From a virus, in the IMG/VR virus record IMGVR_UViG_3300031825_000389, positions 1 to 52,741 of that record: 52,741 nucleotides of DNA. One strand, given 5' to 3'. Shown here piece by piece: positions 8,060 to 14,304 of this stretch (positions within the stretch are counted from its first letter, which is position 1; each line of letters starts with the position of its first letter). A model generated the notes under the pieces. That model did no database searches. It saw only the letters and a program-made list of their open reading frames with translations, and was not told the origin of the DNA. The position numbers were made by a program, and so were the translations under genes.

Positions 8060-8245
8060 TCAGAACTGGCGGCCCCGGCTGTCGGCGCCTTCCTTCAGGG
8101 CTTCCGTCATCGCCCAGCCCGGCCGGCGCTTCCGGGGCGCCGGGTCCGCCGGCTTCGTCCGCAGGGCGTTGAGCCAGCCCTTGCCGGGTTCGCCACCAAG
8201 TTCGATCTGGCTTCCGTCGCTGTAGGTGTGGATTCGCTTCGTCAT
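8060..8245 (-). CDS. Small basic hypothetical protein
   Basis: This is a 61-residue protein from ATG 8245, with GGGAG about 6 nt upstream. Sequence features are MTKRIHTYSDGSQIELGG followed by a Pro/Arg-rich basic stretch (KPADPAPRKRRPGWAM). No family is recognised. The convergent terminator at 7991-8020 ends it, and a 100-bp promoter region lies upstream. Confidence 0.55.
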   Translation of the reverse strand: MTKRIHTYSDGSQIELGGEPGKGWLNALRTKPADPAPRKRRPGWAMTEALKEGADSRGRQF

Positions 8246-8345
8246 GTTCGGCTCCCTGTCTGCGGTTGCCGCTGCAACCTAACTCAACCTTAAGATGTAG
8301 ATTCGGAGTAGTGCAAGCGAAAAATGCTCAGTATGAGCACAAGTG

Positions 8346-8379
8346 AAAAAGCCCCCGGCGCAGCGACGCACCGGGGGCC
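8346..8379 (-). terminator. Intrinsic terminator of the 9156-8426 operon
   Basis: Read on the minus strand, GCCCCCGG/CCGGGGGC stems around a 12-nt loop are followed by TTTTTC. It lies 47 bp beyond the last gene of the leftward operon. Confidence 0.8.
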
Positions 8380-8425
8380 AGTGGCCGGGCCAGCGATCAG
8401 GGGCGGGTGCGGCCCGGCTACCTCG

Positions 8426-8539
8426 TCACCGGGGCGGACGCCCCGTGCTTCCGAACAGCCCGTCGAGCAGGCGGCACATGGCCCATCCGGCGAGCACCGC
8501 GACGGACAGGAGGAGCAGGCCGGACACGGCGGCCGTCAT
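8426..8539 (-). CDS. Small single-pass membrane protein
   Basis: This is a 37-residue protein from ATG 8539, overlapping the stop of the upstream gene (ATGA). Residues 3-27 (AAVSGLLLLSVAVLAGWAMCRLL) form one clear transmembrane helix, followed by a short basic tail ending GRPPR. Such tiny membrane proteins in phage-like operons can be holins, inhibitors or leaderless regulators; nothing here discriminates. The ATGA coupling and hydrophobic pattern argue that it is real. Confidence 0.5.
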   Translation of the reverse strand: MTAAVSGLLLLSVAVLAGWAMCRLLDGLFGSTGRPPR

Positions 8540-8925
8540 GCCCGGCCCTCCGGTTCCACCTCGGCCAGCGCGTCGGCGCAGGTTGACAGGAAGACCGCGA
8601 CGGCGCGGGACGAGGCCGAGGCCAGCACCACCGTTCCGCGGAGCCATTTCCGTTGCCAGCGGCCGGGCAGGTAGGGCAGCGAGGCGCACTCATCGGCCGG
8701 GACACCCTGCGCCGTCCGACGCTCGTACAGCGCGCCGGACACTGCGAGGTAGCGGGCCAACTGCTCGTCGCGGTCGGCCCGGATACTTTCGGGCACGACG
8801 ATGCCCCGCGCCTCGCACTGCTCGATAAGGTCATCGGCGAGCACCAGCGCGTTGGCCAGCTCGGTCTGAGCGAAAGCCAATTCGTCATCGGTGAAGTGGG
8901 GAAGGTGGCGGGTGTCGAAGTTCAT
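8536..8925 (-). CDS. Hypothetical protein
   Basis: This is a 129-residue protein from ATG 8925, with GGAGG 8 nt upstream. It has an acidic helical N-terminus (MNFDTRHLPHFTDDELAFAQTELANALVLADDLIEQCEARG) and a C-terminal hydrophobic/alanine-rich helix (LRGTVVLASASSRAVAVFLSTCADALAEVE). No family is recognised. It is the middle gene of a three-gene operon: the upstream stop is 3 nt away and the downstream start overlaps. Confidence 0.6.
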   Translation of the reverse strand: MNFDTRHLPHFTDDELAFAQTELANALVLADDLIEQCEARGIVVPESIRADRDEQLARYLAVSGALYERRTAQGVPADECASLPYLPGRWQRKWLRGTVVLASASSRAVAVFLSTCADALAEVEPEGRA

Positions 8926-8928
8926 CGC

Positions 8929-9156
8929 TCAGCCCTCCACCGGCATGAACACGGGCTGTGCGCCCTTGTAGCTGCGCACGTCCTGTCCGAGGCGAGGAAG
9001 CACGCCCCGCGTGTCGCGCGCCTGGATCGTGTAGTGCTGCCCGTCCTTCGTGCGGACCACCGCGAGGCCCGGCGCCCACGACGACACCTCGGCGATTTGG
9101 TGAGCGTGTTCCGGGCGGACCTTGGCCCGCTGTGTCTTCACCTGAACCTTTGCCAT
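8929..9156 (-). CDS. Small basic hypothetical protein
   Basis: This is a 75-residue protein from ATG 9156 (MAKVQVKTQRAKVRPEHAHQIAEVSSW). It appears to be mostly beta (LAVVRTKDGQHYTIQARDTRGVLPRLG), perhaps an SH3-like or single small barrel fold. No family is recognised. It is the first gene of a leftward operon with 8536-8925 and 8426-8539. Its promoter region contains an imperfect palindrome TACAACC-3 nt-GATTGCA (about 9203-9219) resembling the one at 9837-9853. Confidence 0.55.
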   Translation of the reverse strand: MAKVQVKTQRAKVRPEHAHQIAEVSSWAPGLAVVRTKDGQHYTIQARDTRGVLPRLGQDVRSYKGAQPVFMPVEG

Positions 9157-9286
9157 GATGCGAAAATCCCTGATTGCGTAGCGCCTTGACGTTGGCGCCG
9201 CTATACAACCTTGGATTGCATAAGAGTTGAGTCAAGCGATTTGTACTCGATTTGTTCTCCATGTGGATAACCGGCTGCGAGGCAAA

Positions 9287-9314
9287 GAAAAAGGGCGCCC
9301 GAAGGCGCCCCGTT
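9287..9314 (-). terminator. Intrinsic terminator of the 9339-9797 gene
   Basis: On the minus strand GGGCGCC, a TTCG tetraloop and GGCGCCC are followed by TTTTTC. It lies just downstream of the stop at 9339. Confidence 0.85.
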
Positions 9315-9338
9315 CGATGACCACAAGTGCAGCGGCCG

Positions 9339-9797
9339 TCAGGCTTCCTTGCCCTCCTGCGCCGCCGTCCGCTTGCTGGCCTTGGTGACGAGGCCGATGG
9401 GCGGCAGCGCGGCGCGGGGGTGTCCGTGGAACCGGCGCCAGTAGGAATACTCAACCTTCACGTTGGTGGCGTTGAGCCCCGCCGCATGCTTGCTGGCGGC
9501 CACCTCGCCAGAGGTAGGGGTGCGCCCGAGGTCGGCCATGGCCTTGTCGCACGCCTGCCACGCGAGCCAGCACAGGCCCCCGCTGGTGGGCTCCTTGATG
9601 CCGTTCTGCTCCCGGCGGATAAGCCCAGTGGCGGCCTTCAACTGCGCCTCGCGGGCCGCGTCGGCCTTAGGCTTGGGGGCGGCCTTCGGCTGCACTGTGG
9701 CCACCGACTCGCCCTTGGCCTTCGCAGGCGCCTTCACCCGAGCCTTTTCCATGGGGCTGAGATCGGCGGTGTCGGCCTTCGTCGTCTTCGCGGTCAT
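9339..9797 (-). CDS. Hypothetical protein, paralogue of the 1-462 product
   Basis: This is a 152-residue protein from ATG 9797, with AGGGGA 6 nt upstream. The N-terminal 60 residues are Lys/Ala-rich and probably disordered (KAPAKAKGESVATVQPKAAPKPKAD). Residues 70-130 carry the conserved block GGLCWLAWQACDKAMADLGR, then NATNVKVEYSYWRRFHG, shared with 1-462. Its control region holds a perfect 17-bp palindrome (9837-9853), the 18-bp block also found before alpA, and a plausible promoter TTGACC-18 nt-TAGATT on the minus strand. It is probably a nucleic-acid-binding element protein, but the function is unknown. Confidence 0.65.
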   Translation of the reverse strand: MTAKTTKADTADLSPMEKARVKAPAKAKGESVATVQPKAAPKPKADAAREAQLKAATGLIRREQNGIKEPTSGGLCWLAWQACDKAMADLGRTPTSGEVAASKHAAGLNATNVKVEYSYWRRFHGHPRAALPPIGLVTKASKRTAAQEGKEA

Positions 9798-9836
9798 GTC
9801 GTGTCCCCTGTCATCGGCGCTGCATTGCGCTGTGAC

Positions 9837-9853
9837 TACAATCTATGATTGTA
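9837..9853. promoter_or_regulatory. 17-bp palindromic operator
   Basis: TACAATC-TAT-GATTGTA is a perfect inverted repeat overlapping the likely -10 of the 9797 gene. A related imperfect copy (TACAACC-TTG-GATTGCA, about 9203-9219) precedes the 9156 operon, suggesting one repressor for both. Confidence 0.6.
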
Positions 9854-9877
9854 ATTGGGTTGCGGTCAAGCGCATTT

Positions 9878-9915
9878 TTGACACACTCTGATCCCTTTTT
9901 GTTCTATTGCCGTTC
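9878..9915 (+). promoter_or_regulatory. Putative LexA-controlled promoter facing the integrase
   Basis: TTGACA (9878-9883), an 18-nt spacer and TTCTAT (9902-9907) form a plus-strand promoter. GTTC-N7-GTTC (9901-9915), the alphaproteobacterial LexA box, covers its -10. Transcription would cross attL and enter int at 10181. The site lies 72 bp outside the 47-bp att repeat, so it belongs to the left element or chromosome rather than to the phage. Confidence 0.5.
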
Positions 9916-9986
9916 AAAACCAAGCCGTGGGCTAGGCGGGGGTTAGGCCGCCGTAACCGGGCATTTTGCTAATGATTTCAAGGGAG

Positions 9987-10033
9987 TTTGGTGGGCGCAC
10001 TAGGGCTCGAACCTAGGACCCGCTGATTAAGAG
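9987..10033. repeat. attL: attL: 47-bp att core, partial tRNA-Lys copy
   Basis: These bases are identical to 51059-51105. They contain the 3' part of tRNA-Lys, from the anticodon loop to the CCA end, on the minus strand. The 5' half of the tRNA is absent here, so this copy is not functional. Confidence 0.9.
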
Positions 10034-10052
10034 GAGTGCCACGATCTTCTAC

Positions 10053-10171
10053 AGGAAGCAGCAGGAAGCGTCAAGAGTCTGCATCTGAACGCACTTGACG
10101 CTTGGTACCCGCTGATTTTAAGAACGCGAGGCGGCACGAAATTGCGCTGCCCTGCTTCCTATATGCTTCCT
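10053..10171. promoter_or_regulatory. Integrase arm-type binding sites, left arm
   Basis: AGGAAGC at 10053-10059 and 10063-10069, and its complement GCTTCCT at 10154-10160 and 10165-10171, occur as pairs spaced 10-11 bp, one helical turn. The same word recurs four times beside attR (50986-51032). The last pair lies just before the int start and could also autoregulate int. Confidence 0.65.
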
Positions 10172-10180
10172 GAGATCGGC

Positions 10181-11416
10181 ATGCCCACCATCAAGTTCAC
10201 GAAGGCCTCCGTCGCCCAGCTGCGGCTGTCAGAGGGTGAGAAGGAAAAGCTGTACTTCGATTCGGCCATGCCCGGCTTTGGCCTCCGGCTCCAGGGTGGT
10301 GCCGCCCGGTGGATCGCGCAATATCGCGTCAACGGGGTGACGAAGCGCACAACCCTCGGCCGCCGGGAGACCCTCGATCTAGACAAGGCGCGCGCAGCGG
10401 CGAAGCAGGTGCTGAGCAAGGCGGGCCTCGGCGTCGACACTCAGGAGGAGAAGAAGAAGGCCCGGCGCGCAGCACAGCTTACCCTGGGTTCCGTAGTCGA
10501 CACCTACCTGGAGGCCTATGAGCCGACCGTGCGGCCGAACACTTTCCGGAACGCAAAGCTCCACCTGAAGACCCACCTCAAGCCCCTGCACGGCATGGCG
10601 CTGGACCAGATCGGCCACGGCGACATCTCAGCGCGCCTCACGGCCCTGCGCAAGGAGATCGGCACCTCGACCGGCGACCACACCCGCGTCGCCCTGTCCG
10701 GCCTCTACGGCTGGGCGATCAGCGAGGGGTTGTTGAACGACAATCCCGTCGTGCGCACCCGATCCAGCCGCCTCGTAAAGGCCAAGGCCGGCGAGAGCCC
10801 GAGCGGCGGCCGGGCGCGCACGCTCTCCGCGGCAGAGCTCGGCGAAGTGTGGCGGGCCTGCCAGGATGACGACTTCGGCCGGATCGTGCGGCTCCTCATA
10901 CTCACCCTGCAGCGGCGTGAGGAAATCGCCGCCCTTGATTGGAGCGAGGTCGACCTCGTCAAGGGCATCATCTCCCTGCCGCCGGCGCGCACCAAGAATG
11001 GGCGCGAGCACCTGGTGCCGATCTCCACCGCGGCGGCGCAGATCCTCGCCGGCGTGGAGCACCGCGACGGGCGCGACTTCCTGTTCGGCGAGGGAAAGGG
11101 ATCGTTCTCCGGCTTCTCGAAGGCGAAGCGCATGCTGGAAGAGCGGGTGCACAAGGCGCGCATCAAGGCCGACCCCGCCGCCAAGCCCATGCCGCACTGG
11201 ACGCTGCACGACCTGCGGCGCACCGGCGCGACCATGATGAACGAGAGCCCTCCCCTCGGCCTCGGGATGCAGCCGCACATCGTCGAGGCGATCCTGAACC
11301 ACGTGAGCGGCACCCGGGCCGGCGTGGCCGGCATCTACAACCGGGCGCTCTACCTCGCCGAGAAGACGGCGGCGCTGGAGGCGTGGGGGAATTTCGTCGT
11401 CAGCGAGGCACCGTGA
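10181..11416 (+). CDS. int: Tyrosine recombinase integrase
   Basis: This 411-residue integrase is of the DUF4102-type N-terminal class (MPTIKFTKASVAQLRLSEGEKEKLYFDSAMPGFGLRL). The ATG at 10181 is preferred to an upstream TTG at 10142 because it matches the family N-terminus and the extra codons would overlap the arm sites. Catalytic residues are in place: Arg in LTLQRREEIAALDW (about 245), HDLRR (His343, Arg346), LNH (His374) and the tyrosine nucleophile in GIYNRALY (Tyr386). It catalyses site-specific recombination between attP and the tRNA-Lys attB and lies 148 bp from attL. A weak ribosome site suggests low expression; the LexA-type promoter at 9878-9915 could feed it. Confidence 0.95.
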   Translation: MPTIKFTKASVAQLRLSEGEKEKLYFDSAMPGFGLRLQGGAARWIAQYRVNGVTKRTTLGRRETLDLDKARAAAKQVLSKAGLGVDTQEEKKKARRAAQLTLGSVVDTYLEAYEPTVRPNTFRNAKLHLKTHLKPLHGMALDQIGHGDISARLTALRKEIGTSTGDHTRVALSGLYGWAISEGLLNDNPVVRTRSSRLVKAKAGESPSGGRARTLSAAELGEVWRACQDDDFGRIVRLLILTLQRREEIAALDWSEVDLVKGIISLPPARTKNGREHLVPISTAAAQILAGVEHRDGRDFLFGEGKGSFSGFSKAKRMLEERVHKARIKADPAAKPMPHWTLHDLRRTGATMMNESPPLGLGMQPHIVEAILNHVSGTRAGVAGIYNRALYLAEKTAALEAWGNFVVSEAP

Positions 11417-11684
11417 ATGTGTGGCCACCGGCTGTGACTACAACGCCTTCAGGCACATCGATGCCCTGGTTGTCTTCGGCGCAGGTCGTCAGACTGGCCT
11501 CTCCCCACGGGTTATGGAGTGTGCGGCTCTCGCGCTCATACATGCGCATTGAGGCGCCCATGACATTGAACCTCGCCTCATAGCTATCGTGCGCCCGCGT
11601 CCAGCACGTGTCGGTTATCAATGTCGCCCGCCAGTCTAACTCATCGCGCTTATGCTCTATAGGGTCCAGTCGAAAGATTGGCAT
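11400..11684 (-). CDS. Hypothetical protein
   Basis: This is a 94-residue protein from ATG 11684, with GGGGAGGG upstream. It has two cysteines and an aromatic-rich beta-like sequence (TLITDTCWTRAHDSYEARFNVMGASMRMYERESRTLHNPWGEASLTTCAED). It is not recognised. Its 3' end overlaps the int 3' end by 17 bp in convergent orientation. It is the last gene of the leftward arc-ant operon or an independent gene after an 84-bp gap with a GC-rich hairpin (11716-11735). Confidence 0.6.
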   Translation of the reverse strand: MPIFRLDPIEHKRDELDWRATLITDTCWTRAHDSYEARFNVMGASMRMYERESRTLHNPWGEASLTTCAEDNQGIDVPEGVVVTAGGHTFTVPR

Positions 11685-11768
11685 GGCACGCCCTCCCCTG
11701 TTGCCTATGTAGCACGGCCCCGCGCGCGGCGGGGCCTGGATTGATCGACAGGGTGTCGATGGTGTCGG

Positions 11769-12065
11769 TCAGGGGCTGTAGCCAAGGCCTGCCAGCAGGT
11801 CGTCCTTCAGCTTCTCGGACTTCTGCCACGCGTCGCTCACGGCATAGTGCAGGCGCTCCAGCTGGCCGGGATCGATGATGTGGCAGTGCTCCACGCCGCC
11901 CACGAGATCGGGCTTCTCCCCGGCGATCTTTCCCTCGAAAATGCCGGAGAGCAGGTCCCAGACGACGCCGGCCGCGTTCGCCGCGTCATAGAACCTGCCT
12001 TCGAGGTCATGGATGTGCTTGAGCCGATCCTCGGCCGAGAGGCCGTTCTTGCGGGGCGGGCTCAT
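11769..12065 (-). CDS. Hypothetical protein, arc-ant operon
   Basis: This is a 98-residue protein from ATG 12065 that overlaps the preceding stop (ATGA). The sequence is helical: GLSAEDRLKHIHDLEGRFYDAANAAGVVWDLLSGIFEG, then LERLHYAVSDAWQKSEKLKDDLLAGLG. It resembles the small helical proteins common in alphaproteobacterial prophages, but I can give no function. It is the fourth gene from the Arc-like repressor. Confidence 0.6.
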   Translation of the reverse strand: MSPPRKNGLSAEDRLKHIHDLEGRFYDAANAAGVVWDLLSGIFEGKIAGEKPDLVGGVEHCHIIDPGQLERLHYAVSDAWQKSEKLKDDLLAGLGYSP

Positions 12066-12355
12066 GCGGCACCGCCTTCCTGATGGCGGGTCACGGCAAT
12101 GGCGAGGCGCTCGCGGGCATACCGCTCCGCCCGCTTCGCCTTCTCCAGCGCGTCGAACGGCGCCTTGGTAGCCACCATCATCCGTGTCCAGTCGAGAGTG
12201 TCCCGCTCGACGTGCTCGATGCCGTGCTTGTTCTTCCATGCAGTGTAGGCGCGGCTCAGGTGGATCTGTGCCTCCTTCCGCCGCAGCCCGGCCTCGTGCG
12301 CCTTGATGGCCTGCTCGGCGATAGCGAGGATCGAGGAGAGGTCAGGGATGTCCAT
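12062..12355 (-). CDS. Hypothetical helical protein, arc-ant operon
   Basis: This is a 97-residue protein from ATG 12355, overlapping the ant stop (TGATG). It is highly charged and probably coiled-coil (AIAEQAIKAHEAGLRRKEAQIHLSRAYTAWKNKHG and ALEKAKRAERYARERLAIAVTRHQE). No family is recognised. Coupling to the antirepressor suggests coordinated production. Confidence 0.6.
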   Translation of the reverse strand: MDIPDLSSILAIAEQAIKAHEAGLRRKEAQIHLSRAYTAWKNKHGIEHVERDTLDWTRMMVATKAPFDALEKAKRAERYARERLAIAVTRHQEGGAA

Positions 12356-13209
12356 CAGGCCCTCCCAGCGAGGAAGCTGCGGAGGGTCTCCACCATGGAC
12401 AACGGCCAGCGGACCTGCTGGTACATGCCCATGTTGTTGCTGAAGGCGCCGGCATCGAGCGTGCCGCCGGCATCCTTCCCTTTCTGCGTCAGGGCCCACC
12501 GGCTCTTGCCCTTGTGGGTCGGCTCCTGCATCTGGAAGCCGAGCTGCTGCAGGTGCAGGTTCACCGTCTGCGCCGAGAGGCCGTTCAGCCGCCGGCCGAT
12601 CTCGGTGGCGTTGAGCAGTATGTCGTCGGCGGTGTCGTGCAGGCGGGGAATGCCGAGGGCTTCCAGGTGGTCGAAGCCCGTGAGCCGGGTGGTGGCGAGG
12701 TTCGCAGCGATGAGGGCGCGGGAACCCTCGAATCCGGCCATCTTCATGAGCTTGAGGTTGTGCGACATGGTCAGGCGCACCTCTTTCGCGCTCGCGTCGC
12801 CAGCAGGCGGCGGGGGCGGCAGCACGACGCCGGACTTCACCATGAAGTAGGTGTCCTCCAGCTTCGAGAACACCTCCCACGCCTTCGGGCTCTCCAGCAG
12901 CTTCGCGTGGCGCAGGGCACCGGCCTCGGTCCAGAGGATGAGGCTGGGAGCGCGTGCCGCGACTACCCGGCTATTTTCCGGGTAGTCCTTGAAGGCCTTC
13001 AGCGCAGCGCCGGTCAGCTTGTGGAAGTGGTAGCCTTCCTCGAACTTGTCCGGGTTCTTGCGCTGTCCGTCGTAGATGTTGTCCGGCGTGACCCCATAGG
13101 CCTTCGCCAGCTGCTCCGTCGTCATGACGGGCTTGCCGCGGTACATGATGCGCGGATTGTCGGGGCCTTCCCCGTCACCGCCTTCGGTGGTATTAACAAG
13201 ACCGTTCAT
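12355..13209 (-). CDS. ant: ORF6N-domain phage antirepressor
   Basis: This is a 284-residue protein. Residues 20-105 are an ORF6N domain (IMYRGKPVMTTEQLAKAYGVTPDNIYDGQRKNPDKFEEGYHFHKLTGAALKAF, later LWTEAGALRHAKLLESPKAWEVFSKLEDTY). The remainder includes a second winged-helix-like part (LNATEIGRRLNGLSAQTVNLHLQQLGFQ and RWALTQKGK), usual for Ant/Rha-class proteins. Such antirepressors bind and inactivate the phage CI repressor. ATG 13209 is 6 nt after GAGGGA; ATG 13215, which overlaps the arc stop, is the alternative. Arc-Ant coupling mirrors P22 immI. Confidence 0.8.
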   Translation of the reverse strand: MNGLVNTTEGGDGEGPDNPRIMYRGKPVMTTEQLAKAYGVTPDNIYDGQRKNPDKFEEGYHFHKLTGAALKAFKDYPENSRVVAARAPSLILWTEAGALRHAKLLESPKAWEVFSKLEDTYFMVKSGVVLPPPPPAGDASAKEVRLTMSHNLKLMKMAGFEGSRALIAANLATTRLTGFDHLEALGIPRLHDTADDILLNATEIGRRLNGLSAQTVNLHLQQLGFQMQEPTHKGKSRWALTQKGKDAGGTLDAGAFSNNMGMYQQVRWPLSMVETLRSFLAGRA

Positions 13210-13211
13210 CG

Positions 13212-13586
13212 TCATTCCCTCGCAGGATGATTGTGATCTCCAGGAGCGACGACGGGGCCTGCCAGGGTTTGACCGTCGTCGCTCTTCTCGTTTCCGGCCA
13301 TGGTAATGGCCGAGCCGCCATCGGTGGCAGGTATCTCACCCGCGTCCGCGGGTTTCTCACCCACGGCCCGCGTACCGGTACAGATAGCTGTTTGACTTTC
13401 CGGAAATCCGGAAAAGTCTTCCGGAATTCGAGAAACTGCGGCGCTTGCGCGATCCATCCGCTCCCGGACAGACCTGATAATCTCGCTGTTGATCGAGGCC
13501 CCGTTGCGCTCGGCTTCCGCGTCCACCCACCGTTTCAGGTCGGGCGGCAGGCGAAGCATGAAGCGGGGCCATGTAGCTTGCGTCAT
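13212..13586 (-). CDS. arc: Arc-like ribbon-helix-helix repressor
   Basis: This is a 124-residue protein. Residues 6-50 (WPRFMLRLPPDLKRWVDAEAERNGASINSEIIRSVRERMD) match the Arc/Mnt fold: beta strand FMLRLPP, helix A, the GASINSEI turn and helix B. The C-terminal 70 residues are Ser/Thr/Gly-rich and probably disordered. Arc represses the ant promoter in P22. Here it precedes ant with a 4-bp overlap and faces a second Arc-like gene across three palindromes (13594-13672). Confidence 0.85.
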   Translation of the reverse strand: MTQATWPRFMLRLPPDLKRWVDAEAERNGASINSEIIRSVRERMDRASAAVSRIPEDFSGFPESQTAICTGTRAVGEKPADAGEIPATDGGSAITMAGNEKSDDGQTLAGPVVAPGDHNHPARE

Positions 13587-13593
13587 AAACCTC

Positions 13594-13672
13594 CTTCCAC
13601 CATTTTGGTGTCGTTAACCCTAACTGACACTGTTTTAGTGTCAATCTATTTGTGACACCGTTTTGGTGCTAT
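13594..13672. promoter_or_regulatory. Array of three RHH operators between divergent arc-like genes
   Basis: Three related palindromes occupy the 95-bp divergent gap: CACCATTTTGGTGTCG, TGACACTGTTTTAGTGTCA and TGACACCGTTTTGGTGCT, with consensus TGACACY-GTTTT-RGTGTCA. Their place between two Arc-like genes identifies them as Arc/Mnt-type operators covering both promoters. Confidence 0.75.
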
Positions 13673-13681
13673 GCACTGTAC

Positions 13682-14116
13682 ATGGCAACGAAACCAGCGA
13701 AGAAGCCCGCCGCCCGGGCCCCGACAAAATTCGCCAAGGCAGCGAAGCAGGACGATTTCGTCCGCATCACCCTGAGGCTTCCGCCCGACCTGCACGAAGT
13801 CCTTGTTAAATCAGCGGGCGCGAGTTCGTTGAACGCTGAGATTGTTTCGCGCATAGAGCAGTCATTTTCGAGCCAGTCGCTAGAGCATCGCCTCGAACGG
13901 TTTGAGGACAACGAAAATCGACTGATGTTCTTGGTTGCGGACCTTCGCAAGTCTCAACTAACTCTTGAAAACCAAGCGCAGCAATTGGCTGATCTTGCAA
14001 CTCGGTATGCAGCAGAACGTGATGGAGAGGCCGAGAGACGACGAGAATTAGAGGATCAGCTGAAGCTCTTGCTCGACGTTCTGCGTTTTAACTCGCAGCA
14101 AGATCCCGGCACTTAA
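13682..14116 (+). CDS. Arc/Mnt-like RHH repressor with C-terminal coiled coil
   Basis: This is a 144-residue protein from ATG 13682. The N-terminus is basic (MATKPAKKPAARAPTKFAKAAKQ). The RHH spans residues 25-60 (FVRITLRLPPDLHEVLVKSAGASSLNAEIVSRIEQSF). Residues 65-140 form a long coiled coil (ENRLMFLVADLRKSQLTLENQAQQLADLATRYAAERDGEAERRRELEDQLKLLL), a tetramerisation layout like Mnt. In P22, Mnt is made divergently from arc-ant and keeps ant off during lysogeny; position and architecture suggest the same job here. The start has no strong ribosome site, so it may be translated from a short leader. Confidence 0.75.
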   Translation: MATKPAKKPAARAPTKFAKAAKQDDFVRITLRLPPDLHEVLVKSAGASSLNAEIVSRIEQSFSSQSLEHRLERFEDNENRLMFLVADLRKSQLTLENQAQQLADLATRYAAERDGEAERRRELEDQLKLLLDVLRFNSQQDPGT

Positions 14117-14286
14117 CGCTCCCGGGCGACGGCCTCCAGGCCCTTCTTGATCAGGAACCGGATCGTCTCGGCCTGCGTCGGCTTCCGGTGCGCGTAGCGC
14201 GCATCCTCGACCTCGGCGACCTCGGCTTCCGTCATCATGATCGTCACGCGCTTTTCGCGGGCCGGACTGGCGCGGGCTTCCTGCAC
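14113..14286 (-). CDS. Small ribbon-helix-helix protein
   Basis: This is a 57-residue protein from GTG 14286 with the excellent ribosome site GAGGAGG. It reads KRVTIMMTEAEVAEVEDARYAHRKPTQAETIRFLIKKGLEAVA, a typical RHH (beta strand RVTIMMT, then two helices, the second RKPTQAETIRFLIKKGL). It is divergent from the RHH-like 14402 gene across an array of GGCACAA repeats. Its 3' end overlaps the 13682-14116 gene by a few bases, tail to tail. Confidence 0.7.
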   Translation of the reverse strand: MQEARASPAREKRVTIMMTEAEVAEVEDARYAHRKPTQAETIRFLIKKGLEAVARER

Positions 14287-14304
14287 TGCTTTGCCTCCTC
14301 AAAT

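Larger units (their letters stand above)
1590..9325. repeat. Dispersed 12-bp motif TGTGGTCAYYGC (about ten copies)
   Basis: Copies read by eye are: TGTGGTCATCGC at 2093-2104 (-) and 7942-7953 (+); TGTGGTCATCG at 6164-6174 (-) and 9315-9325 (-); TGTGGTCACTGC at 4729-4740 (+) and 7342-7353 (+). Degenerate copies are at 1590-1601 (+), 1634-1643 (-), 2568-2579 (+), 3504-3515 (+, inside a gene) and 7909-7920 (-). Most lie between genes or at gene ends. I noticed none in the adjoining 41-kb prophage. They look like binding sites for an element-encoded protein. Confidence 0.5.
1..9986. mobile_element. Left mobile-element-like cassette (satellite, integrative element or prophage remnant; left end not in window)
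   Basis: This part shares no structural phage genes with the prophage to its right but carries mobile-element hallmarks: an AlpA-like regulator (1305-1577), a DUF3987 primase/helicase-like gene (2778-4379), an AT-rich iteron-like patch (2268-2527), a terminase-small-subunit-like gene (4734-5291) and many small unknown genes in short divergent operons. It abuts the tRNA-Lys fragment at 9987-10033. A 12-bp motif (TGTGGTCAYYGC) recurs only here. No integrase is visible; it could lie left of the window. The nature of the element is inferred from gene content; the right boundary at the att repeat is an assumption. Confidence 0.5.

Noticed and set aside
9987-10033. A second functional tRNA-Lys gene
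   Set aside because: Sequence identity stops after the anticodon loop; the 5' half is missing.
10142-10180. Upstream TTG start for the integrase
   Set aside because: The extra 13 residues are encoded by the arm-site repeats and do not fit the family N-terminus.
9828-11445. Shared 13-mer GCTGTGACTACAA at about 9828 and 11434
   Set aside because: Pairs of identical 13-mers are expected by chance in 52 kb, and the second copy has no promoter context.
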